Shown here: one piece after another, positions 46,975-55,011 of the stretch
How positions within the stretch are numbered: the first letter of the stretch is position 1
Layout of the letters: each line of letters begins with the position of its first letter
Origin: an uncultured Cyclobacteriaceae bacterium
GTDB taxonomy: Bacteria; Bacteroidota; Bacteroidia; Cytophagales; Cyclobacteriaceae
Direction: 5' to 3'
Assembly: GCA_947492745.1 (NCBI GenBank)
Contig: CANLOE010000016.1
Location: 16,513-80,512 of the forward strand
Length of the DNA stretch: 64,000 nt
The notes under the pieces: model-generated
The model's input: only the letters and a program-made list of their open reading frames with translations
Told to the model about the DNA's origin: nothing
Databases searched by the model: none
Position numbers and translations under genes: made by a program

Positions 46975-47364
46975 TTATCTCTGTTTTCCCGAAAGAAGAG
47001 ATTTCATTCCTATAATAACCTCATTTTGCTTATTGACCTCTTCCTTTAAGAGATTATTTTCATCCTGTAATTTTTTAATCATTCTATTTTTTTCTTTCAA
47101 CCTTGAAGACATCAGGTCATCATCTTCAAATTTTTGGATGAGGTCTTTCGAGCTATAAAGTAACGACGCTGGGTTGACATCAAAAATCTCAGCAAACACA
47201 ATCACCAGATTCACAGGAACTTTTCTACGACCAACTTCATAACTACTGATAGTCATTCGTGTGATAGTCATCCCTGTAATCTCCTCGACTCTTTTTCCGA
47301 GTTCTTCTTGAGAGATATTCAGTACTGTTCTATAATGCAATATTCTCTTTGCGATTGTTTGCAA
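46975..47364 (-). CDS. XRE-family helix-turn-helix regulator with coiled coil
   Basis: 129 residues. N-terminal Cro/C1-type HTH (about 5-70): LHYRTVLNISQEELGKRVEE, then TRMTISSYEVGRRKVPVNLV, in which TISSYE is the recognition helix. The C-terminal 45 residues form a coiled coil (LKEKNRMIKKLQDENNLLKEE), suggesting dimerisation. Divergent from the two small genes at 47490 and 47728, with 125 bases between; the plus-strand promoter overlaps its own 5' end. It is a good candidate for their repressor, as in many phage- or plasmid-derived modules. Confidence 0.9.
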   Translation of the reverse strand: MQTIAKRILHYRTVLNISQEELGKRVEEITGMTITRMTISSYEVGRRKVPVNLVIVFAEIFDVNPASLLYSSKDLIQKFEDDDLMSSRLKEKNRMIKKLQDENNLLKEEVNKQNEVIIGMKSLLSGKQR

Positions 47365-47388
47365 ATCGGATACAATTTAGTAGATTTG
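47358..47388 (+). promoter_or_regulatory. Bacteroidota-type promoter TTTG-N19-TAGATTTG
   Basis: TTTG at 47358-47361 and TAGATTTG at 47381-47388 are separated by exactly 19 bases, the consensus arrangement of the phylum's housekeeping sigma factor. It overlaps the first codons of the divergent XRE gene and would drive the genes at 47490 and 47728. Confidence 0.7.
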
Positions 47389-47434
47389 GTATGTCGTCAA
47401 AAACGATACAAAACATAATCACTAGTAAATATAC

Positions 47435-47452
47435 ACAATGCTTCGGCATTGT
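47435..47452 (+). promoter_or_regulatory. Hairpin with UUCG tetraloop in the 5' leader
   Basis: ACAATGC-TTCG-GCATTGT, a perfect 7-bp stem with the very stable UUCG loop. It lies between the predicted promoter and the start at 47490. It may be an mRNA stability or translation element, or an operator for the adjacent XRE protein. Confidence 0.5.
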
Positions 47453-47489
47453 TGTAGGTTGTCTTAGATAAGTTTTCAACAGTGAAGTC

Positions 47490-47735
47490 ATGAAATTAAC
47501 CAATTCCAAAAATGATAATATTGTTATCATTAACCACACAGAAATCGATAGCTTATTGTTTACACTCAGTGATATTGTAGAAACCTCACAAACCGGAGTC
47601 AAAGTTTTGGAGGAACGATTCCCTGATGGTATTGTAGGTAAATATCTGAGCTTGGACCATAAAGACCAAGAAGTAAGTATTAAGCAGTCTTGGGGTGACA
47701 AGAAGACTCTTGCAGTCATTTATAATAATGGATAA
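47490..47735 (+). CDS. Small protein of unknown function, divergent from XRE regulator
   Basis: 81 residues, no signal peptide, mixed alpha/beta (KNDNIVIINHTEIDSLLFTL, SLDHKDQEVSIKQSWGDKKT). No family recognised. Its end overlaps the next start (the AATGGATAA junction contains ATG 47728 and the stop TAA 47733-47735), so the two genes are translationally coupled. Predicted promoter and leader hairpin precede it. Confidence 0.6.
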   Translation: MKLTNSKNDNIVIINHTEIDSLLFTLSDIVETSQTGVKVLEERFPDGIVGKYLSLDHKDQEVSIKQSWGDKKTLAVIYNNG

Positions 47736-47985
47736 CCTAAGATACATTAATCAACGATTTTCAGGCAGGACAATCTTTAGGGGTTTTCTTTGTTTATTAC
47801 TGTGCCTCAGTGAATCGAATGTCTATGGCCGAGCCAGCCATTCTCCTTTACATTCTTTCGATCTCTGGGTGACCATACTCAGTACTTTGTTTTTTACCAC
47901 TTTTTTCCTTTATTTTCTGACGAGGAGAAGCAGAAAACAGCGAAGGGTAGATTCATTACTCAGTAGTAACATCTCCGACCAATAA
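47728..47985 (+). CDS. Small membrane protein, coupled to preceding gene
   Basis: 85 residues from ATG 47728. Two hydrophobic segments: FRGFLCLLLCLSESNVYG (signal-peptide-like) and FDLWVTILSTLFFTTFFLYFL, then a basic tail (TRRSRKQRRV). No family recognised. Overlaps the upstream small gene by 8 bases. A soluble small protein plus a small membrane protein under an XRE regulator could be a toxin-antitoxin-like or phage-derived unit, but nothing proves it. Confidence 0.6.
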   Translation: MDNLRYINQRFSGRTIFRGFLCLLLCLSESNVYGRASHSPLHSFDLWVTILSTLFFTTFFLYFLTRRSRKQRRVDSLLSSNISDQ

Positions 47986-48336
47986 TATTGAATAAGTAGA
48001 ATCGCTATTCACGACTGTCATTAATCATATATCACCTGAGCGATCAATAATTAGGGATGTACCCATCGACCCGATCACCCGATGACAAATAAAGGAATTA
48101 CCTCCTGCCAAACCCACTCATATACAAGTCAGCTGTAGTTTGGACATAGGTTTCACCCTTGATTTTCAAGTAGCTCTTTACTATAAATTTCAGTTCTTAT
48201 CTAAATTTTGAATATAAAGAAACATAGTATGCAAGATATCCTAGTATCACCAATGCATAAATTACTCCATACCGCCCCCACATTGTTTCTTATTCCATAA
48301 TCCATACGAATACTATCTTATTCATAGATTATAGTT
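47986..48336. other. Gene-free spacer
   Basis: Between convergent genes; no recognisable repeat, hairpin with a T tract, or coding sequence. Confidence 0.35.
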
Positions 48337-49260
48337 TTATTCAGGTCTTTTTTTGGAAGCAACATAAACACCTACTATAACGATAATTACTCCTACTCCT
48401 TTCAGTAGTGACACCTCTTCTCCGAGAAGAATACCCGCCATTAGGATAGTGGATATTGGCCCTAAACTCCCTAGAAGGGAAAAATTAGCTGCTCCCATAC
48501 GCTTAATGGCAGCGGACACTAAGAAAGAGGGTATCACCGTAGAGAAAATTGCCATTATCATGGCCAGGAAGTAGACCTCTTTCGGGTATTGCCACAAATC
48601 ACTCCTATCGGTCAGCAGGTAGTGTATGATCACACAGACACAGGATACCGATAAAGCATAAGCGGTATAGGTAAGTATTCCAAATTTTGGGATCAATTGT
48701 CCGCTCCCTACAAGGTAAACGGCATAGGTTACAGCACTACAGAATACCAAGAAAGCCCCCCAAAGAGCGTGGCTATCGGAAATACCCAATTCTCCTCCAA
48801 AGATAACAGCTATACCAATGTACGAAATTACGATTGCCAAAATCTGAGGCTTTGATATTCTTTTTTTCAATCGGAACCTTGAAATCAATATAACTATGGT
48901 AGGATACAAAAATAAAATAATCCGCTCTAAACTGGCCTCAATATATTGAAGTCCAAGAAAATCAAAATAACTGGCCAAATAATAGCCCAAGAATCCAAGT
49001 AAAAAAACCTGAAAATAATCTATCGCTCGAATGGTTTTCTGTTGTTTTGGCCCCTGAAAAATAGCGAAAGCCAAAAAGAACGGAAGAGAAAAAAGCATCC
49101 TAAGCAATAACAATGGCATCGGGTTTATATCAAACTGATAGATGAGCTTCACCAGTACCGCTTTGGTGGAAAATAATATTACTCCCAGTACTCCCATGGC
49201 CAAAGCCGAACCTGTAATTTTTGTGTTATCTGTATACGCTGGTTTTGGTTTATTGTACAT
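48337..49260 (-). CDS. EamA/DMT-superfamily transporter
   Basis: 307 residues with ten hydrophobic helices in two EamA halves. The first half includes ALAMGVLGVILFSTKAVLVK and PLLLLRMLFSLPFFLAF. The second includes LWGAFLVFCSAVTYAVYLVG and AANFSLLGSLGPISTILMAG, ending with GVGVIIVIVGVYVASKK. The repeated P.....R motif and the second-half GP...L.AG pattern are typical. Exporter or importer of small metabolites; the substrate is not predictable. Single gene. Confidence 0.92.
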   Translation of the reverse strand: MYNKPKPAYTDNTKITGSALAMGVLGVILFSTKAVLVKLIYQFDINPMPLLLLRMLFSLPFFLAFAIFQGPKQQKTIRAIDYFQVFLLGFLGYYLASYFDFLGLQYIEASLERIILFLYPTIVILISRFRLKKRISKPQILAIVISYIGIAVIFGGELGISDSHALWGAFLVFCSAVTYAVYLVGSGQLIPKFGILTYTAYALSVSCVCVIIHYLLTDRSDLWQYPKEVYFLAMIMAIFSTVIPSFLVSAAIKRMGAANFSLLGSLGPISTILMAGILLGEEVSLLKGVGVIIVIVGVYVASKKRPE

Positions 49261-49642
49261 TAAAAAAGGTGAAATGAGAAATCGACAAAGTAATTACCAT
49301 TGTAATACAATCGTTTTTCGTACCGTTCATTAAAAACTATTGAATACTCCCATATAGGGTAGTTTTTAAAGGACTTTTATTATTTGTCTCTCACCTAACC
49401 GTACTATGAAGTAATCGACACTCTTTCATAAAAGAAATACAAGAGTTTTAAATGAATAAATCAATATTTAGTGATTTTACGGCTTCCAAAATCAACATGA
49501 TCGGTAAAAACAGTGAAAAAAGTAGATACAATCTACCAAATCCCGTTTTAATAATAAAATTATTCGTATATTTATATCATGAGATTTAACACCCTGTGTT
49601 AGCTAATAGTAGGCCATTTTTTTACCTAAGTTATATTGTGTT
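49261..49642. other. Gene-free divergent promoter region
   Basis: AT-rich spacer between the divergent EamA and SPOR/OmpA genes. TATATTTA near 49569 approaches the -7 consensus for the plus-strand gene. No element found. Confidence 0.4.
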
Positions 49643-50866
49643 ATGTTAGCTTCTTTACTTATTCGTAGAGCCTGTTTTTTTTTCATGATACTATGTTTGC
49701 TTCACTGTCTTTTGAACGAATCTTATGCTCAAGGTCTCCTGTCCGAAGATATGAGAAAGTGTTATGTAGTGGTCGGTGCATTCCAATTGGAGGGAAATGC
49801 CTCACGTTTTGGCAATGCGCTATCCAGCAAAAACCTAGAGGCAGAATATAAACTCAATACTTTCAGAGACCTCTATTATGTATATACCTACTCATCTCAG
49901 GACCGGGAAGAAGCAAAAAGCGAACTTTTCCAAGTAAGGGAGAGGTATCCAGATCTATCCAACTCTTGGTTATATGCGGGTGATTTTAATGGCCCTCATA
50001 TTACTTCCTTACAATGGCCCGACTACCTGAAGACGGGTACTACCAATACAATTTCACCAAAAAAAATCAGCACAAAAGCTACCGCACGATCATTAGTGGA
50101 CGACTCAGCCCCTACGCCTGTGTCGGTCATTGTGAAAGAAGAAGACACGCCAGGCACTCGCAAGTTTTATTTCAACACAGTCAATGCTACTACCCTAAAA
50201 GAAGTCCCAGGAATCATCCAGGTACTTGATGGCGAAAGAAACAAACTAATAATGGAAGCAAACGCGCATCAGTTATCCAAAGTCAAAGTCCCTAACAACA
50301 ACACTAACCGTATCAAAATAGAATCAGATGTATTTGGTTATAGGGATTTTGAATATGCTATTGACTTGGATGAGGTCGAAAACGATGAGATGGGCATTAT
50401 TGAACAAATTGGAGATACTATATTAGTCAATTTAGAGCTTCTTCGCTACAATAGGGGTGACATTATCCCAATGTGGAAGGTATACTTTTATAAGGATGCC
50501 GCTATTATGAAACAAGAATCAGTAGAAGAACTGACCCATTTGTTAGATATGTTAGAGGAGAATGAAAAGATGAGAATAAGGATTCATGGACATACTAATG
50601 GTAATTCTTTTGGTAAAGTACTTCACCTTGACCTAGATGACAAGCAGTTCTTTTCTCTGAACGGAAGCCATGAAGAAGATAATGCCAGCGCAAAGAAACT
50701 CTCTTTGTACCGAGCTTACACATTACAGCACTGGTTAATGGATCAAGGAATCGCTGAAAATCGATTGGAAATCAAAGGATGGGGCGGCAAGAAGATGATC
50801 TACGACAAACATGACCCACAAGCAAGGAAAAATGTCCGTGTGGAAATCGAGATACTGGAAGACTAA
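49643..50866 (+). CDS. Exported OmpA-family protein with N-terminal SPOR-like domain
   Basis: 407 residues. The signal peptide is RACFFFMILCLLHCLLNESYA. Residues about 38-115 resemble a SPOR peptidoglycan-binding fold (CYVVVGAFQLEGNASRFGNA, YYVYTYSSQDREEAKSELFQ). A beta-rich middle section follows (about 170-270), then the OmpA C-terminal peptidoglycan-binding domain (about 280-405): YFYKDAAIMKQESVEELTHL, IRIHGHTNG, RAYTLQHWLMDQGI and NRLEIKGWGGK, ending ARKNVRVEIEI. The canonical D and R of the diaminopimelate pocket fall in the GHTN...NVRVE segments. Likely anchors or senses the cell wall in the periplasm; similar SPOR/OmpA fusions occur in gliding bacteria. Confidence 0.85.
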   Translation: MLASLLIRRACFFFMILCLLHCLLNESYAQGLLSEDMRKCYVVVGAFQLEGNASRFGNALSSKNLEAEYKLNTFRDLYYVYTYSSQDREEAKSELFQVRERYPDLSNSWLYAGDFNGPHITSLQWPDYLKTGTTNTISPKKISTKATARSLVDDSAPTPVSVIVKEEDTPGTRKFYFNTVNATTLKEVPGIIQVLDGERNKLIMEANAHQLSKVKVPNNNTNRIKIESDVFGYRDFEYAIDLDEVENDEMGIIEQIGDTILVNLELLRYNRGDIIPMWKVYFYKDAAIMKQESVEELTHLLDMLEENEKMRIRIHGHTNGNSFGKVLHLDLDDKQFFSLNGSHEEDNASAKKLSLYRAYTLQHWLMDQGIAENRLEIKGWGGKKMIYDKHDPQARKNVRVEIEILED

Positions 50867-51455
50867 TCCAAATCAAATTTCCAAATGTTGTATAAAAGTT
50901 TAGTAGAATGCCTTGCTCGAACGAAGGCGATAATCGCAGTAATAGCAGCGCTATTTTGAACGTTTTTAATGTAAAGGCGACAAAACCACAGGTCAGATGA
51001 ATGCTATCAATAGCAAAAAATCCAACAAACCAAATCAAGGATTACAGATAAGGAACCGATTATCTTCCCTAGATAATCATCGAATTTACGTTGTATGAGT
51101 TCCTTTTGAGGAAAGTGTACCAATGAGCAATCCCACCCCAAAAACACCTTAAATATCAATAAATCAATACAATCAAGCCCTTATTTACTCCATTAACAGT
51201 ACAACTAGCAAAATACTGCTCACCAAAGCCTATCTGGACCATCATTACGATACTCAACTCTGCTGGAAATAAGAGCATAACAGAGAAGAATAGTACTTAT
51301 AAAGTTTTATACAGTATTTCAAACCCAAATTTGCATAATTCCCCCACAGTCGTGTAAATTCGTTTTATAAAAAAGTATATAGGGAACGATAGACAAGTTT
51401 CAGGACTTTAGTTCTGTTCGTTACCCAATTCACTAAAGAGCTGTAGCGAATAACT
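50867..51455. other. Gene-free spacer with a decayed family B-like element
   Basis: Near 50915-51005, GCGATAATCGCAGTAATAGCAGCGCTATTTTGAA...GGCGACAAAACCACAGG recalls the middle of family B on the minus strand. No gene. Confidence 0.4.
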
Positions 51456-51905
51456 ATGAAAAGAAAAGTACTTGTTGCCACTGGACTGATATTTATTGTT
51501 ATCCAATTCTTTCGAATAGACAAAAATATTCCCACCTCCGATAGTAGCCTCGATTTCATTACAGTGGGGCAGGTCCCGGATGATATACAGCATATACTGA
51601 AGAATTCCTGTTATGACTGTCATTCCAATCAAACAAAGTATCCGTGGTATGCAGAAATTGCCCCATTATCATGGTGGATAGGCCATCATATAGAAGAAGG
51701 GCGAGAACACCTGAATTTCTCGGAATGGGGCAATTACTCAGAAAAATCAAAGACACACAAGCTTGAAGAGTGTTACGAAGAAATTGATGAAGGAGAAATG
51801 CCAATGACGGCTTATAGTTTGGTCCATGCTTCTGCTCGACTTCAAGACCCGGAAAAAGGTGAGTTGATCCGATGGCTCAAAAGCAAAGTAATATCCAGTA
51901 AATAA
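51456..51905 (+). CDS. Haem-binding domain protein (Haem_bd family)
   Basis: 149 residues. N-terminal signal anchor (RKVLVATGLIFIVIQFF). A single CYDCH haem c-attachment motif lies at about residues 52-56 in the Haem_bd domain: VPDDIQHILKNSCYDCHSN, then TKYPWYAEIAPLSWWIGHHI and GREHLNFSEWGNYS. The family is small, common in Bacteroidota, and probably a periplasmic c-type cytochrome; its partner is unknown. Full length for the family, isolated gene. Confidence 0.9.
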   Translation: MKRKVLVATGLIFIVIQFFRIDKNIPTSDSSLDFITVGQVPDDIQHILKNSCYDCHSNQTKYPWYAEIAPLSWWIGHHIEEGREHLNFSEWGNYSEKSKTHKLEECYEEIDEGEMPMTAYSLVHASARLQDPEKGELIRWLKSKVISSK

Positions 51906-52051
51906 ATGCGGCAAAATGATAATAGTCTCTTATGAGAGATCTTATTTTCGCAGCTAAAATTACTGATAGAGGCCTTGTTGTTTACTTAGTATAACCTCAT
52001 AGGGATTAACTACAGGTAGTATCACTTGATTCCATTACAACTGCACTTTTA

Positions 52052-52379
52052 ACCCAGAATGTTCGTTGGAACTTCGTCATGAGGACTTAAATGGCAATAC
52101 ATCAGGGCGTTTTCTTGGATTCAGCGTAGCACCGCTACGGTGAATTCAAAAAACGCATTCATTTACTGATTTGAAGTCGGTTATACAAATTTGGGTTTTA
52201 AATGTCGTATAAGATTCCGCGGGTCATTTTGGTTTCAATCAAGGCGATAACCTCAGGGATAGCAGCGCTATCGCGAGGATTGTCAACGCAGAGTGAAGCA
52301 AAATGAACAGGAAGATAGGCGATTTTAGAAGCTAAGTTTGTATTAAGTCCGGAATAGATTTTCTAATGGACATTTTGGG
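52052..52379. repeat. Family A element with a family B insertion (filled site)
   Basis: Flanked by TTTA (52048-52051 and 52380-52383). Sequence outside the insertion closely matches the copy at 17559-17725. B occupies 52184-52342, between TTA repeats. Confidence 0.9.
52184..52342. repeat. Family B short element inside family A
   Basis: 159 bp, TACAAATTTGGGTTTTAAAT to AAAGCT-type end AGCTAAGTTTGTA, flanked by TTA (52181-52183 and 52343-52345). Orientation is opposite to the copies at 21075 and 23729. Confidence 0.95.
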
Positions 52380-52529
52380 TTTAACAGCTTTATCCAACTG
52401 ATATGGGAATTCCTACCGACAACCCTGAGCTGAGTTCAATGAACCGATAGGTTTATTGAGCAGTCTCCTCTAAAACAGCTGATGAGATGACCTGTACGGT
52501 AGCATATAAGCCCCAAAAGGGCATAAAAA

Positions 52530-54386
52530 TCACATTGTAGGTAGTGTGAATATAAATCGACTTCCTTTTCCCTCTTCACTATCTATCTCTAGTTGCCCTC
52601 CATTTTTTTCAATGAATTCTTTGCATAACATCAACCCTAGACCTGTTCCTGCTTCATTGGCCGTACCCTTCGTAGGTTGTTTTTTGGAGGCATCAAAAAT
52701 CTCCGATACGCATTTAGTACTCATCCCCACTCCATTATCTCGAACGCTGATTTTCTCATATCCCGGTATAGCGCTTGATGAGATCTGCACCTCCCCTCCT
52801 TCTTCTGTGAATTTTATAGCATTATAGGACAGATTACCTAGGATACTAATGACCATGTTACGATCGGCAACTATGACAGAGTCATCTCTGAACTGCACGC
52901 TGAAAGTGATATTTTTCAATTCAGCAAATTGCTTGAGAAGTATAAGGTTAGCTCCAAAGGCATCACTTAGCTGAAGCTTTTCGGGCCTACAGATGATGGA
53001 GTCCGATTGTAGCCTCGACCAGTCAAGAAGGTTTTGCGTTAGTTTTAACATGTTATTTGCCGTAACATAGAGGTGGTCCACAAACGTCTCTATCTCAACC
53101 TTATCCAGATGGTTAAAATTTGTTTTTAGCGCATTGGTGAGTCCTATAATAGAGTGCATTGGATTTTTCAGATCATGGGCGACTATGGAAAAGAACCTAT
53201 CTTTTGTTGCATTGGCAATTTTCAGTTCTCTATTGATATTATCGAGTTCCAAATTCTTTTCATTTGTAGACTTATTACCATGACTTTCATTCATTACCTC
53301 CTTTCCAAGGGAAGCTACTTTCAGCTTTGATTTTCGACTCTTGATTTTAGTAGCTGCCTGTCTGATAACAATATCCTTGAGACGGTTATGGATTTCCAGA
53401 TGTTCCAAAGCCTTTCGAGGGTCATTATCAGCTTTAGCAATCCTGTATAGATTATAATGCGCTTTGAACATGATAGCTTTATTTCCCATGGTCTTTCCTA
53501 TGTACAATGCCTGCTGATGATATTCCCTTGACCTGTCCAGTTTGTTTTTTTCAAAATACAATTTGCCCAAAGTAGATTCCGACATTGCTATTCCCAAACC
53601 CTCCCCAAAATGTTTATGCAACATTAGGCTTTTCAATAAATAAGGCTCTGCTTTCTTATGATTGCCGGTACGTTGAAAGATTTTGCCCTTTCCATATAGC
53701 GCAAAAGCCAGACCCCGCCTGTCTTTCGTTTCTTTCTTTAGCTTTATACTCTCGTTGATGATTTTCAGCGCCTCCTTTATCTTGTTTTGCTTTAAATAGA
53801 TTCCTGCTAAGGGATTACAGGCATTGGAATATTCATTTATATCTCCTGTAGAAGTACTTATCTCCATGCATTTACGGTAGGTCTGTATAGCATTTTCTCG
53901 ATCTCCAAAAGACTCATATATCGAGGCAATGGTTCTCAAGGCTCTTGATTCCCCTCGTTTATCCCGAAGTTCGAGCCATATTTTCAGGCTTTTCAACAAA
54001 TATTCCATGCTGAGGGCATAGTGGGCCATTTTACAGTAAATACTCCCTATGATATAATAAGCCTCGGCCCTGCCAAAGTCCTGACCTTCTTTTTGAAAGT
54101 AATTCAGAGCACTTTCCGTATGGCCAAAAGAAAGTTTGTTTTCACCCGTAATCATGTATAACAAGCCCAATTCCAACTCTGCTTTCGCAAATTCCAGCAT
54201 ATGGCCATGGGTGGATGATAGGACCGCGGCCTCTTTGGCATATTGAATGGCCGTAGGGAGATCACTTACCTTTACCAATCGGGATAGTTCAAGTAATGAC
54301 TCTATACGATCTAAAGTCCCTGTCACTGAGTTCATACCGGTTTCCGTACTATCAGTGTTGAGTGTTTTTTTTACATTGGTATTCAT
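52530..54386 (-). CDS. Soluble TPR-domain hybrid sensor histidine kinase
   Basis: 618 residues from ATG 54386. Residues about 30-330 are TPRs (FAKAELELGLLYMITGENKL, AEAYYIIGSIYCKMAHYA, YRKCMEISTSTGDINEYS). A coiled linker leads to a histidine kinase: H box AHDLKNPMHSIIGL with His at about 404, N box ILGNLSYNAIKFTEEGG, G1 box SVRDNGVGMS and G2 box GTGLGLMLCKEF. There is no signal peptide and no membrane helix between TPR and kinase, unlike many Bacteroidota TPR kinases, so it is cytoplasmic. No receiver or response regulator is adjacent; the partner is unknown. Confidence 0.92.
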   Translation of the reverse strand: MNTNVKKTLNTDSTETGMNSVTGTLDRIESLLELSRLVKVSDLPTAIQYAKEAAVLSSTHGHMLEFAKAELELGLLYMITGENKLSFGHTESALNYFQKEGQDFGRAEAYYIIGSIYCKMAHYALSMEYLLKSLKIWLELRDKRGESRALRTIASIYESFGDRENAIQTYRKCMEISTSTGDINEYSNACNPLAGIYLKQNKIKEALKIINESIKLKKETKDRRGLAFALYGKGKIFQRTGNHKKAEPYLLKSLMLHKHFGEGLGIAMSESTLGKLYFEKNKLDRSREYHQQALYIGKTMGNKAIMFKAHYNLYRIAKADNDPRKALEHLEIHNRLKDIVIRQAATKIKSRKSKLKVASLGKEVMNESHGNKSTNEKNLELDNINRELKIANATKDRFFSIVAHDLKNPMHSIIGLTNALKTNFNHLDKVEIETFVDHLYVTANNMLKLTQNLLDWSRLQSDSIICRPEKLQLSDAFGANLILLKQFAELKNITFSVQFRDDSVIVADRNMVISILGNLSYNAIKFTEEGGEVQISSSAIPGYEKISVRDNGVGMSTKCVSEIFDASKKQPTKGTANEAGTGLGLMLCKEFIEKNGGQLEIDSEEGKGSRFIFTLPTM

Positions 54387-55011
54387 AATCAAGGTCAGCA
54401 GTTGAAAAATAAAACGGTCTATAGTTGACCCATCACCATATCGAGCTTTCTTATTCTGAACATAAATCTACTTATAATCAACCCATTACTATTGTAATAT
54501 CCATACACATCAATAGTATATCGAGGCGCTACGCCTACAGTTTAATTTTATCGTAGTTGTACTTTCATAAGCTAACTCCACTATTATCCAACCATTTAAG
54601 TAATAACCTATATGAAATTAGTTATAAATTGAATTTTATCTTTCTATTCACTGATTCATTTTATATCTAAGTCAGAAATTGATATAATACAAGCATCATT
54701 TAATAGTTAAATTGATAATGGGGGTTTTTAGGTTTAAAAAAACAATAAAGATATGACCACAAATCATCTCTTTGGTAATACAATAGGCCTTTTGGCCTTG
54801 ATTGCAAATTTTACTGCATTATAATTACATAATCCCGTCTTTAACAGGAAATTTAAATGATAATCCATTTTTTCAATAATTGAGCAAGTTCGTCTTCATA
54901 TTAACACGATTGCATCTCATACATATACCTTTGTCGATACCTCAACCTTTGTTCCGAACAGTAAAGCATATTCCGTACGAGAAGACTTCAATTCTACAAA
55001 AACCTGAAATC
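54387..55011. other. Gene-free spacer
   Basis: AT-rich 0.6 kb between two minus-strand genes. No repeat or RNA seen. It should hold the promoter of the histidine kinase gene and the 3' end of the C25 peptidase transcript. Confidence 0.4.
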
